A stretch of 36,503 nucleotides of DNA from Streptomycetaceae bacterium (GCA_019243445.1 JAFAUH010000042.1:1-36503), one strand, 5' to 3'; numbered from the stretch's first letter, positions 7,512 through 17,900 are shown. Numbers and translations: made by a program. Notes: generated from the letters alone by a model not told the origin.

Positions 7512-9830
7512 ATGTCGAGCGCAGCCGGGCGGGAAGCCCCGCCGAGCGACAGCAGCCACTGGGCATTGCCGCCCACCGGCTCGGCAGGCGGCAATGGGCA
7601 GGCAAGCGGCAATGGGCAGGCGGGCGGCGCCGAGGCACATCCGCGGAAACGGCCGGTCTGGCCGGGCAGCCCGCAGCCGCTCGGGGCGCGCTTCCACCTC
7701 GGGCCCGACGCCACGCCGGGAACAAATTTCGCACTGTGGGCGGGTGGCGCCGAGGCCGTCGAGCTCTGCCTGTTCGATCCGGACGGCATCGAGACGCGCG
7801 TCGAGTTGACCGAGCTCACCCATGAGGTCTGGCACGGTTTCGTCCCGGGCGTGCTGCCCGGCCACGCCTACGGCTACCGTGTGCACGGCCGCTGGGACCC
7901 ATGGACCGGTGGCCGCTGGAATCCGGCCAAGCTACTGCTCGACCCGTACGCGCGGGCCGTCGACGGCGAATTCACCCTGCCCCCGCATGTTTACGGGCAC
8001 GTCCGCGACTGGCCGGAGCAGGCGGTCGCCGACACCGTACGCGACAACCGCGACTCGGCCCCTTTTGTGCCCAAGGGCATCGTCGTCCAGGACGACGATG
8101 CCTGGTCCGACGACCGCCGCCCCAAGACCCCGTGGTCCGACTCGGTCATCTACGAGCTGCATGTGCGCGGCTTCACCATGCGTCACCCCGATATACCTCC
8201 GCAGCTGCGCGGCACTTATGCGGGCCTGGCGCACCCGGCCGCCATCGGGCATCTGGAGCGTCTCGGCATCACCGCCGTCGAACTGCTCCCCGTGCACCAG
8301 TTCGCGCACGAGGACCATCTGCTGCGACGGGGCCTGCGCAATTACTGGGGCTACAACTCGATCGGCTACTTCGCGCCACACGCCGGGTACTCCGCCTCCG
8401 GTACCCGTGGCGAGCAGGTCGGGGAATTCAAGCGCATGGTGCGGGCATTGCATGCGGCGGGCATCGAGGTGATCCTCGACGTCGTCTACAACCACACCGC
8501 CGAAGGCAGTGAACTCGGCCCCACCCTGTCGCTGCGCGGCATCGACAACCGCGCCTACTACCGTCTCCAGTCGGATGCCCGCCGCTACGCCGACTACACC
8601 GGATGCGGCAACACCCTCAACCTCGTACGGCCACAGGCACTGCGCCTGATCACCGACAGCCTGCGGTACTGGGTGACGGAGATGGGCGTCGACGGTTTCC
8701 GCTTCGACTTGGCGGCGGCGCTGGTGCGATCCCTGCACGCCGACGATCCGGACATGCTCTCACCGTTTCTCGCCGTGATCGCCCAGGACCCGGTGCTGCG
8801 GCGGGTGAAGCTGATCGCCGAGCCGTGGGACGTGGGCTTCGGCGGTTATCAAGTCGGGGCGTTCCCCCCGCTGTGGACGGAGTGGAACGACCGCTACCGT
8901 GATGCGATACGTGACTTCTGGCGCGGTGCCAGCCCCGATCTGGCCGACCTCGGCTACCGATTGTCGGGGTCGAGCGACTTGTACGCCTGGGGTGGGCGCC
9001 GCCCGTACGCGTCGGTCAACTTCATCACCGCACATGATGGGTTCACCTTGCGCGACCTCGTCACCTACGAGCACAAGCACAATGAGGCCAATGGTGAGGA
9101 GAATCGGGACGGCACCAACGACAACCGCTCCTGGAACTGCGGAGCCGAAGGAGAAACAGACGATCCGGGCGTGGTCGCGCTGCGCCGCCGCCAACTGCGC
9201 AACCAGTTGGCGACGTTGTTGCTGTCGACGGGTGTACCGATGCTGTGCGCGGGTGACGAGATGGGCCGTACGCAAGGCGGCAACAACAACGCGTATTGCC
9301 AGGACAATGAGACCAGTTGGGTCGACTGGTCGTTGCTGGACGAGCCGCAGTGGCGTGATCTGTTCGACCTGGCCCGCCATTTGATCATGCTGCGGCGGGC
9401 GCACCCGGTGTTGCGGCAGGGGTCCTTCTTCTCCGGGCGCCCGCGCACCCCGGCGGGTTTGCGGGATCTGGCGTGGTTCACACCGGAGGGGCAGGAGATG
9501 AGGGAGGGCGACTGGTTCAGCGCCGCCACCACGCTTGGCATGTATCTGTCCGGCCGAGACATCGCGCAGCGCAATCCGCAGGGGCAGTGGATCATCGACG
9601 ACAGCTTTCTGGTGATCCTGCACGCGGGCGCGGAGCCGGTGCGTTTTGTTCTTCCCGGGCCGCCGTGGGCGGATGGCTACGAGCTCCTCGTCGACACCTC
9701 GTCGGACGGCATCCCGGGCAACCCGAGCATCCCGGACCCCATACGGCATGCGGCAGGCATCGTGATCACGGCCAAGGAACGCTCTGTGCTGCTCTTGAAA
9801 GCCGTGGCAGACGAACGTCCGCAGTGCTGA
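7512..9830 (+). CDS. glgX: Glycogen debranching enzyme GlgX (GH13 isoamylase type)
   Basis: The 772-residue enzyme hydrolyses alpha-1,6 branches of glycogen, preferably short limit-dextrin branches. A CBM48-like domain spans residues ~55-160 and the GH13 barrel ~205-590. The conserved regions are DVVYNH (323-328), GFRFDL with nucleophile D399, IAEPWD with acid/base E437, and ITAHDG with D509. It is about 60 residues longer than most GlgX because of a low-complexity N-terminus containing a GGNGQASGNGQAGG repeat. The ATG follows GGGAGG by 7 bases. It sits beside the GlgE-pathway genes and would supply linear chains to GlgP. Confidence 0.95.
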   Translation: MSSAAGREAPPSDSSHWALPPTGSAGGNGQASGNGQAGGAEAHPRKRPVWPGSPQPLGARFHLGPDATPGTNFALWAGGAEAVELCLFDPDGIETRVELTELTHEVWHGFVPGVLPGHAYGYRVHGRWDPWTGGRWNPAKLLLDPYARAVDGEFTLPPHVYGHVRDWPEQAVADTVRDNRDSAPFVPKGIVVQDDDAWSDDRRPKTPWSDSVIYELHVRGFTMRHPDIPPQLRGTYAGLAHPAAIGHLERLGITAVELLPVHQFAHEDHLLRRGLRNYWGYNSIGYFAPHAGYSASGTRGEQVGEFKRMVRALHAAGIEVILDVVYNHTAEGSELGPTLSLRGIDNRAYYRLQSDARRYADYTGCGNTLNLVRPQALRLITDSLRYWVTEMGVDGFRFDLAAALVRSLHADDPDMLSPFLAVIAQDPVLRRVKLIAEPWDVGFGGYQVGAFPPLWTEWNDRYRDAIRDFWRGASPDLADLGYRLSGSSDLYAWGGRRPYASVNFITAHDGFTLRDLVTYEHKHNEANGEENRDGTNDNRSWNCGAEGETDDPGVVALRRRQLRNQLATLLLSTGVPMLCAGDEMGRTQGGNNNAYCQDNETSWVDWSLLDEPQWRDLFDLARHLIMLRRAHPVLRQGSFFSGRPRTPAGLRDLAWFTPEGQEMREGDWFSAATTLGMYLSGRDIAQRNPQGQWIIDDSFLVILHAGAEPVRFVLPGPPWADGYELLVDTSSDGIPGNPSIPDPIRHAAGIVITAKERSVLLLKAVADERPQC

Positions 9831-9852
9831 TCCGCTCCCTATTGCTCCCCAG

Positions 9853-9912
9853 GTCACAACCCTGGTCACAACCCTGGTCGTAACCCTGGTCGTAACCCTG
9901 GTCGTAACCCTG
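9853..9912. repeat. 12-bp tandem repeat, 5 units, downstream of glgX
   Basis: Two copies of gtcacaaccctg are followed by three of gtcgtaaccctg at exact 12-bp spacing, starting 23 bases after the glgX stop. The array lies between convergent genes and is probably noncoding. Confidence 0.92.
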
Positions 9913-10010
9913 GTCGGCGCCCACCGGCACGGCCCGGCTACCGCCCCTCGCGTGACAACCGCGATCGAGACGCCGGCCGATGAGGTGGTGCCGATCGACC
10001 GTGCCATCGC

Positions 10011-10043
10011 CGAGGAGGCGGCGAGGAGGCGGCGAGGAGGCGG
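10011..10043. repeat. 11-bp tandem repeat, 3 units
   Basis: cgaggaggcgg occurs three times back to back, then decays into cggcggcg. The period is not a multiple of three, which argues against a coding role for this stretch. Confidence 0.85.
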
Positions 10044-10104
10044 CGGCGGCGAAGTTGGGCGCGCAGTGCCCAGCCATCCGCCTCCCGGACGCGTTGATGG
10101 GACG

Positions 10105-10524
10105 CTAGCTAGTCCATTGCGCTTGCTGCCCGCCGTCGGTGTTGCAATTCCCTAACACCTGGTGCAGCTTCCCTGAGTTGCTAATGCGGAAGCAGGCGGG
10201 CAGGGGCGAGGGCTGACCTGGGGCTGGTGGCACAAACGTGTACTCATGGCGACCTCCCTCCACGTAGACCTGCGTAGCGTTCGAGTCGATGAGCCAGTAC
10301 AGGGTCTTGGGATTGCCACCGTCAAAATCGTGCGAAACCTGATGGACGGTGCCATCTGTGTCTGTTTCCTGAATGTTGACTTGTACGTCATGTCCGTATA
10401 TCTGGTCATCGCTGATCAGGACGAAATTCTGCTGAACGTTGTCACCGAACGCCGGAGCGATGGCCACGGTTGCGGCTACGACAACCCCAGCGGATAGCGA
10501 GAGCAGTTTCGTGCGCTTCCTCAA
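10105..10524 (-). CDS. Small secreted protein of unknown function, TTG start, contains TTA
   Basis: A 139-residue protein with a clear Sec signal peptide (MRKRTKLLSLSAGVVVAATV, likely cut near residue 27). The mature part is about 112 residues, rich in short beta-prone stretches, with two cysteines (in PACFRI and GNCNTD) that could form a disulfide. I do not recognise a family. The start is TTG, fixed by a perfect AGGAGGT 4 bases upstream. A leucine near the C-terminus is encoded by TTA (10155-10153). Many codons end in A or T (for example ATA, GTA, ACA, GGA), unlike the neighbouring glycogen genes, suggesting a different origin. A 22-bp-periodic site array lies about 135-215 bases upstream. 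Confidence 0.82.
   Translation of the reverse strand: MRKRTKLLSLSAGVVVAATVAIAPAFGDNVQQNFVLISDDQIYGHDVQVNIQETDTDGTVHQVSHDFDGGNPKTLYWLIDSNATQVYVEGGRHEYTFVPPAPGQPSPLPACFRISNSGKLHQVLGNCNTDGGQQAQWTS
10153..10155 (-). other. In-frame TTA (leucine) codon in the secreted-protein gene
   Basis: The plus strand reads taa at 10153-10155, 16 codons before the stop codon of the minus-strand gene and in its frame. In Streptomyces such codons need the bldA tRNA and often mark developmentally timed genes. Confidence 0.85.
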
Positions 10525-10528
10525 CGGG

Positions 10529-10535
10529 ACCTCCT
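10529..10535 (-). promoter_or_regulatory. Shine-Dalgarno AGGAGGT that fixes the TTG start
   Basis: AGGAGGT lies 4 bases upstream of TTG 10524-10522 and is fully complementary to the 16S tail. No ATG or GTG in frame nearby offers a better start. Confidence 0.85.
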
Positions 10536-10657
10536 GTGTCTGGTTTCAGCCGTCCCCGTCTGATGAAGCCATACGTCATCCCGAGTCGGGACACCGTCGG
10601 CCAACTCATCCCCCGGAACCGACGCTAGAGGCATGAAACGGCCTCGCACAATGCCAC

Positions 10658-10738
10658 CTTGTCCAATGACAGAGCGAACCTGACCTAACGACAGATGGCG
10701 TCTGTTCCAATGACAGCTGGCACCTGGCTGCATGACAG
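10658..10738. promoter_or_regulatory. Four operator-like sites at an exact 22-bp period
   Basis: Fifteen-base sites start at 10658, 10680, 10702 and 10724: cttgtccaatgacag, ctgacctaacgacag, ctgttccaatgacag and ctggctgcatgacag. The best copy is an imperfect palindrome, CTGT-N7-ACAG. The 22-bp spacing is two helical turns, so proteins bound to all four would lie on one face of the DNA. The array is upstream of the orphan secreted-protein gene and downstream of glgP, so it most likely controls the former. No known regulator is assigned. Confidence 0.6.
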
Positions 10739-10817
10739 ATGGCCAGATGGCCAGATGGACGGATGGACGGATGGCCGGATGGACGGATGGCCGGATGGCC
10801 GGATGGCCGGATGGTGT
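10738..10817. repeat. 8-bp tandem repeat, 10 units
   Basis: Units gatggcca (2), gatggacg and gatggccg mixed (7), and a last gatggtgt run without a gap at exact 8-bp period. The first unit overlaps the last base of the operator-like array. The 8-bp period rules out a conserved reading frame. Confidence 0.92.
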
Positions 10818-10883
10818 CCTACTGAAAGGCAGACTTCTCCGCACATCCCATGACGTGACATATTGACGCCAGGTCAAAAGTAT

Positions 10884-10918
10884 GTCGGCGCGCGGGTGCC
10901 GAGCACCCGCGCGCCGAC
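10884..10918 (-). terminator. Perfect 16-bp hairpin, glgP terminator
   Basis: Sixteen bases at 10884-10899 pair exactly with 10903-10918 around a 3-base loop, 25 bases past the glgP stop. On the minus strand the stem is followed closely by TTTT (in ATACTTTTGA), fitting an intrinsic terminator. Confidence 0.88.
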
Positions 10919-10943
10919 GAAAACCGGCCGCCGAACAGACCCG

Positions 10944-13655
10944 TTACCGCAGCAGTCCGCCCGGCATGCCCACCGCCTCCGACGGGACTGCGATCAGGCC
11001 CAGCTCGGCGGGTGAGGCAAGCAGCGGATGGCTGGGCAGGACACGGACTGTGTAGCCGTACGGCCCGGTGCGGTCGAGAGAGAGCGGCCCCTCGTAGAGC
11101 CAGCGGCCCTCCAGGTCGGGTCGTCCCGCCGGTTTGAGCGAGACGACCGCGGGATCAGCGATCCGGTCCGATTCGTCCACCCGTCCGGCGACCACCTGCA
11201 CATCCACGTCCTGCGGATCGAGTTCCCCGAGCCGTACTTGCACCCGCAGCGGGAGCGAGGAGCCGAGTTCCGGCATGCCGCCCGCTGCGCCCACCTCGAC
11301 GTGGTCGATTGCGACGCACGACCACTCACGGCGTACCGTAGCCTTCCAGGCGGCGAGCTCGCGCGCGGTGCCGGGGCCGATGGCGCGATGGGCGCGGGCA
11401 GCGGGAGCGTACAGTTCCTCCACGTACTCACGCACCATCCGCGACGCCAGCACCTTCGGCCCGAGAGTGGCAAGGGTGTGCCGGACCATCTCAATCCACC
11501 GGCCCGGGATCCCGCGTTCGTCGGCATCGTAGAAACGCGGCGCCACCTGATGCTCAATCAGGTCATAGAGCGCAGCCGCCTCGATGTCGTCGCGACGGTC
11601 CGGGTCGGAGCCGGAGTAGCCGTCGGCGGTGGGGATGGCCCAGCCGTTGTCACCGTCGAACCACTCGTCCCACCAGCCGTCGAGCACCGAAAGGTTGAGG
11701 CAGCCATTGAGCGCCGCCTTCATCCCGGAGGTACCGCATGCCTCCAGCGGGCGCAGCGGGTTGTTGAGCCAGATGTCGCAACCGGGGTAGAGCCGCTGGG
11801 CCATGGCCATGCCGTAGTCGGGCAGGAAGACGATCCGGTGGCGGATGGCCGGGCTGTCGGCGAATCGCACCAGCTCCTTGATCAGCTTCTTGCCGCCGTC
11901 GTCGGCCGGGTGTGCCTTGCCCGCGACGACGATCTGCACCGGACGCTCCGGGTGCAGCAGCAACCGGGTGAGCCGCTCCGGGTCGCGCAGCATCAAGGTG
12001 AGCCGTTTGTACGACGGGACGCGGCGGGCGAAGCCGATGGTGAGCACGTCCGGATCGAGGACCTGGTCGGTCCAGCCGAGTTCCAGGTCGGCTGCGCCGC
12101 GCTGCCGCCAGGAGGCACGCAGCCTCGCCCGTACCTCGGTGATGAGCTGCTCCCGCAGGGTCCGGCGCAGCTCCCAGATGTCCGTGTCCGGAATGTCCGC
12201 GGCGGCATCCCAGCGCGTGTCGCCGCCGACGGCGAGAGCGTCCTCGGTGCGCTGCAGTCCTCCGGCGCCGAGCTGGCGTGCGCCGAGCCGTACCACCTCG
12301 GGCGCCACCCAGGTGGGTGCGTGGACGCCGTTGGTGATGGACCGGATCGGCACCTCCTCGGGGTCGAAGCCCGGCCAGAGCGCGGCGAACATCTGGCGGC
12401 TGACGGCGCCGTGCAGGGTGGAGACGCCGTTGGCGCGCTGAGCAAGGCGCAGACCCATCACAGCCATGTTGAACAGCCGCGGGTCGCCGTCGGCGTAGGT
12501 CTCGGTGCCGAGTTCCAGCACTCGGTTGACGTCCACCCCGGGCAGTTCGCCGTCCTCGCCGAAGTGACGGACCACCAACTCGCGGTCAAAGCGATCGATC
12601 CCGGCGGGGACGGGGGTGTGGGTGGTGAAGACCGTCCCGGCCCGGACAGCCTCCAACGCGGTGTCGAAGTCGAGCGCGCAGTCGCTCCCGCCCTCCCGCG
12701 CGCCGTCGCTCCCGCCCTCCCGACCGATGATGAGCTCGCGGATCCGCTCCAGGCCGAGGAAGCCGGCATGGCCCTCATTGGTGTGGAACACTTCGGGCGT
12801 GGGGTGCCCGGTGATGCGGCAGTAGGCGCGCACCGCGCGGACGCCGCCGATGCCGAGCAGCATCTCCTGCAGCAGACGGTGCTCGCTTCCGCCGCCGTAG
12901 AGCCGGTCGGTGACTTCGCGTTCGCTCTGGCTGTTCTCCTCGACATCCGAGTCGAGCAGCAGCAGCGGGACTCTTCCGACTTGTGCCTTCCAGATGTGCG
13001 CCCGCAAGCGTCGGCCGCCGGGCAGCGACAAGACGACGGGCGCGGGTGCGCCGCTGTCCTCACGCAACAGGGTCAACGGCAGTTCGTGCGGGTCGAGGAC
13101 GGGATAGTGCTCTTGTTGCCAGCCCTCACGCGACAGGGTCTGACGGAAGTACCCGTGCCGGTAGAGCAACCCCACGCCGATCAGCGGGACGCCGAGGTCG
13201 CTCGCGGCCTTGAGGTGGTCGCCGGCGAGGATGCCGAGGCCTCCGGAATACTGGGGGAGGGCAGCGGTGATGCCGAATTCTGGTGAGAAGTAGGCGATAG
13301 CGGAGGGGAGTTCGGCACCGTCTCCCTGAGCCGCCTGATACCAACGGGGATTAGTGAGATAATCGGTCAGGTCCTCCGCGACAGCGCCGAGCCGCCGTAG
13401 GAATCTGCGGTCCCGGGCGAGCGCGTCGAGCCGTTCGGTGGGGACCGCGCCGAGCAGCCGCACCGGATCACCGCCTGCCGCCTGCCAGCCGCCAGGGTCG
13501 ACGGACTGGAGCAGCTCACGGGTTTCCGGGTGCCAGGACCATCGTAGATTCTGCGTCAGCTCGCGAAGCGGCAGCAGAGTTTCGGGGAGAACTGTACGGA
13601 CAGTGAAACGACGAATAGCCTTCACGCTCTTGACGGTAGCGGCGTTCAGCCACAC
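10944..13655 (-). CDS. glgP: Alpha-glucan phosphorylase GlgP (GT35, DUF3417 type)
   Basis: The 903-residue enzyme releases glucose-1-phosphate from alpha-1,4-glucan ends. It has the actinobacterial layout: an N-terminal DUF3417 domain (residues ~20-130) followed by the GT35 catalytic core. The pyridoxal-phosphate lysine is K646 in EACGTSGMKAALNG, and EVFHTNEGHAGF and THTPVPAG are family segments. The GTG at 13655 has GGGGGTGA upstream, but the family usually begins at KAIRRFTVR, which would mean the in-frame GTG at 13625 with a poor ribosome site; either is possible. An eight-codon in-frame duplication (12681-12728) gives REGGSDGAREGGSDCA. The gene is divergent from glgE and ends at a strong hairpin. 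Confidence 0.95.
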   Translation of the reverse strand: MWLNAATVKSVKAIRRFTVRTVLPETLLPLRELTQNLRWSWHPETRELLQSVDPGGWQAAGGDPVRLLGAVPTERLDALARDRRFLRRLGAVAEDLTDYLTNPRWYQAAQGDGAELPSAIAYFSPEFGITAALPQYSGGLGILAGDHLKAASDLGVPLIGVGLLYRHGYFRQTLSREGWQQEHYPVLDPHELPLTLLREDSGAPAPVVLSLPGGRRLRAHIWKAQVGRVPLLLLDSDVEENSQSEREVTDRLYGGGSEHRLLQEMLLGIGGVRAVRAYCRITGHPTPEVFHTNEGHAGFLGLERIRELIIGREGGSDGAREGGSDCALDFDTALEAVRAGTVFTTHTPVPAGIDRFDRELVVRHFGEDGELPGVDVNRVLELGTETYADGDPRLFNMAVMGLRLAQRANGVSTLHGAVSRQMFAALWPGFDPEEVPIRSITNGVHAPTWVAPEVVRLGARQLGAGGLQRTEDALAVGGDTRWDAAADIPDTDIWELRRTLREQLITEVRARLRASWRQRGAADLELGWTDQVLDPDVLTIGFARRVPSYKRLTLMLRDPERLTRLLLHPERPVQIVVAGKAHPADDGGKKLIKELVRFADSPAIRHRIVFLPDYGMAMAQRLYPGCDIWLNNPLRPLEACGTSGMKAALNGCLNLSVLDGWWDEWFDGDNGWAIPTADGYSGSDPDRRDDIEAAALYDLIEHQVAPRFYDADERGIPGRWIEMVRHTLATLGPKVLASRMVREYVEELYAPAARAHRAIGPGTARELAAWKATVRREWSCVAIDHVEVGAAGGMPELGSSLPLRVQVRLGELDPQDVDVQVVAGRVDESDRIADPAVVSLKPAGRPDLEGRWLYEGPLSLDRTGPYGYTVRVLPSHPLLASPAELGLIAVPSEAVGMPGGLLR
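12681..12728. repeat. 24-bp tandem duplication inside glgP
   Basis: Bases 12681-12704 are repeated at 12705-12728 with changes only at the end of the unit. The encoded REGGSD(G/C)A repeat lies in a surface-type loop between recognisable phosphorylase segments. Confidence 0.88.
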
Positions 13656-14130
13656 ATTTCACCCCCGTGCCCCGCAATCTCCCTCCCAATCCTCGATCCG
13701 GCCAGGATTCCCTCGAACGGCTTAACGATCCACGGACTTTACGGCTACTCATCCGTTACCCATCCGTATCTGACATCCTCCACTCCTACGCGTGAGTAGG
13801 CCCTATCCAAAGAGGTTGCGACGCGGTAATCGTAGGGAAGGCTTCTCCCAAGGCCCCCCGCCCTACTATCTCCACAGCTCCCATGCGCATCCCCACCAGC
13901 GCAACCTCCCACCCGCCCCCATCCGTCACCCATCACCACCCTCAACGGAGCGCTTCGCGCGCAGCCTCCCACCCGTCACCCACCACCACCCTCAATGGAG
14001 CGCTTCGCGCGCAGCCACTTGGGTGAACGCGAACTGGAGCGGCCATGCACGCCCGTACACAATCGAGGGAGCAGATAGAAAAGGCACAGGGGGCACCGAG
14101 ACTACGCAACGACGCAAGCCAGGTGAGTCA
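13656..14130. other. Intergenic, 475 bp: glgP/glgE divergent promoter region
   Basis: Both promoters for central glucan metabolism must lie here. The stretch contains a near-perfect 50-bp tandem duplication (13919-14016), an inverted repeat CTACTCA/TGAGTAG (about 13744-13798), and the glgE ribosome site AGGTGAG at 14121. An open frame continuous with glgE extends through it to 13792, but its translation is low complexity and unlike GlgE. Confidence 0.65.
13919..14016. repeat. 50-bp tandem duplication in the glgE promoter region
   Basis: Bases 13919-13966 and 13969-14016 are the same 48-mer with three C/T differences, offset by 50 bp. Each copy contains GTCACCCA followed by a GGAGCGCTTCGCGCGCAGCC segment. 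The second copy ends 114 bases before the glgE start. Confidence 0.92.
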
Positions 14131-16154
14131 ATGATCGGTCGCATCCCTGTCCTGGACATCCGCCCGCTGGTCGAATGCGGACGCCGCCCCGCCAAGGCAG
14201 TGGTGGGCGAGGCATTTGACGTCACGGCCACCATCTTCCGTGAAGGACACGAAGCAGTCGCCGCCGGTGTGGTGCTCCGTGACCCCAAAGGGCGCTGCGG
14301 TCCATGGACGCCGATGCGGGAATTGGCCCCGGGCACCGACCGTTGGGGCGCCGAGGTGACGGCGACGTCGGAGGGCCGCTGGACATACACCGTCAAAGCA
14401 TGGTCCGATCCGCTGGCCACTTGGCGGCACACCGCTGGCATCAAGATCCCGGCCGGCATCGACACCGAGCTCGTTCTCGCCGAAGGTGCGAGCCTATTGG
14501 AGCGTGCAGCGGTCGGTGTACCCAAGAAGGACGGCCGCGCCGTGGTGCTCAAAGCCCTCGCCCTCTTGCAGGACGAAGAACAGGCACCGGCGGTACGGCT
14601 GACCGCCGCGCTGTCGCCCGAGGCCACCGAGGTGCTTGCGCGCTTCCCACTGCGGGATCTGGTCACCTCCTCCCGTCCGCTGCCGCTGCTGGTGGAGCGT
14701 CAGCGGGCGCTGTTCGGCTCCTGGTACGAGTTCTTCCCGCGCTCCGAGGGCGCGGTGATAGACGAGAGCGCACAGGGCGCCCCCTCGCGCTCCGGCACCT
14801 TCCGTACAGCCGCCGAGCGGCTCCCGGCGATCGCGGCGATGGGCTTCGATGTAGTTTATCTGCCGCCCATTCACCCGATCGGCTCCTCCTACCGCAAGGG
14901 CCGCAATAACGCACTGACCGCCGGGCCGTACGACGTCGGCTCGCCGTGGGCGATCGGCTCGCCGGAGGGCGGGCACGATGCGATCCACCCGGATCTCGGC
15001 ACCATCGAGGATTTCGACGCGTTCGTCGCCCGCGCCCGCGAGCTGGAGCTCGAAGTGGCGCTCGACTTCGCACTGCAGTGCTCCCCCGACCACCCGTGGG
15101 TGGACAAGCATCCCGAGTGGTTTGTGCACCGAGCGGACGGCAGCATCGCATACGCGGAGAATCCCCCCAAGAAGTACCAGGACATCTACCCGCTCGCCTT
15201 CGACGCCGACATGCCCGGAATTGTCGCCGCGACGCTGCGCGTACTGCGTCACTGGATGAGCCACGGAGTACGAATCTTCCGGGTGGACAATCCGCATACC
15301 AAGCCGGTGGTCTTCTGGGAGAAGGTGCTCGGCGAGATCCAGCGCACCGACCCTGACGTGATCTTCCTCGCCGAGGCATTCACTCGGCCGGCGATGCTGC
15401 ACACCCTTGCCTCGATCGGTTTCCAGCAGTCGTACACGTATTTCACCTGGCGCAACACCAAGGAGGAAATCACCAGCTACCTTGGAGAGTTGACGGGCGA
15501 GGCCGCCGCGTGGATGCGACCCAATCTCTTCGTCAACACCCCTGACATCCTCCACGCCTATCTGCAGCACGGCGGTCGGCCGGCCTTCGAGGCACGGGCC
15601 GTCCTCGCCGCCACCCTGTCACCCACATGGGGGATGTATGCCGGCTTCGAGCTGTGCGAGAACACCCCTGTGCGGGAGGGCAGCGAGGAGTACCTGCACT
15701 CGGAGAAGTACGAACTGCGCCCTCGCGACTGGGCAAGAGCCGAGGCCGAAGGCCGCTCCCTCACCCCGCTGATCACTCGCCTCAACCACCTGCGCCGCCA
15801 CCACCCGGCCCTGCAACATCTGCGTAACCTGCGGTTCCATCACAGTGACAACGACTCAATCATCGTCTACTCCAAACGTGCCCGCACCGCCGAAGGAGTG
15901 TGCGCAGGACCCGACACGTACGACACCGTGCTGGTCGCGGTCAACCTCGACCCGCACCACACCCGTGAAGCAACCATCTCGTTGAACATGCCGGAACTCG
16001 GCCTCGACTGGCACGACTCCATCCCGGTGCGCGACGAGCTCACCGGCGAGACCTACTACTGGGGCAGGGAGAATTACGTGCGCCTCGAGCCGGGCGTCGC
16101 GCCCGCGCACGTGTTGTCCCTGCGGCCGTCCTCACCGATCGGAGGGTCGCCCAA

Positions 16155-16158
<4 letters not shown>
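14131..16158 (+). CDS. glgE: GlgE maltosyltransferase (GH13_3)
   Basis: The 675-residue enzyme transfers maltosyl units from alpha-maltose-1-phosphate to the non-reducing end of alpha-1,4-glucans. It has the family order: N-terminal beta-sandwich and helical domains (~10-200), GH13 barrel (~200-560) and a C-terminal beta domain. D386 in [12 protein letters not shown] is the nucleophile, E415 in [10 protein letters not shown] the acid/base, and D472 in NTPDILHAY the third acidic residue; these correspond to D394, E423 and D480 of the S. coelicolor enzyme. ATG 14131 follows AGGTGAG and gives the family N-terminus. Its stop overlaps the treS start by 4 bases, opening the glgE-treS-mak-glgB operon. 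Confidence 0.97.
16141..16146 (+). promoter_or_regulatory. Ribosome site GGAGGG that decides the TTG start of treS
   Basis: GGAGGG, inside the end of glgE, lies 8 bases before TTG 16155. The nearby ATG at 16165 is out of frame, so TTG is the only reasonable start; the resulting MIINEPV N-terminus fits TreS. Confidence 0.8.
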
Positions 16159-17870
<1,712 letters not shown>

Positions 17871-17900
17871 ATGGGCGCGCGCCCCCAAAGAAGGGACGTC

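Larger units (their letters stand above)
10525..10943. other. Intergenic, 419 bp: repeat-rich control region between glgP and the secreted-protein gene
   Basis: No gene is seen. In order it holds the ribosome site of the secreted-protein gene, a plain stretch (10540-10657), four 22-bp-spaced operator-like sites (10658-10738), ten 8-bp repeats (10738-10817) and the glgP terminator hairpin (10884-10918). Confidence 0.8.

Noticed and set aside
9766-10077. Minus-strand frame encoding a DQGY repeat
   Set aside because: It overlaps glgX, and the repeat is simply the 12-bp array read in one frame; no start signal supports it.
9952-10155. 67-codon plus-strand frame overlapping the secreted-protein gene 3' end
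   Set aside because: Low complexity from the 11-bp repeat, and it overlaps a gene with much better evidence.
9853-10817. CRISPR-like array
   Set aside because: The repeats are short, contiguous and lack unique spacers of constant length; no cas genes are nearby.
13792-14130. Long N-terminal extension of GlgE
   Set aside because: The frame is open to 13792, but the translation is Pro/His/Ser-rich, includes the tandem DNA duplication and does not resemble GlgE; ATG 14131 gives the family N-terminus with a ribosome site.
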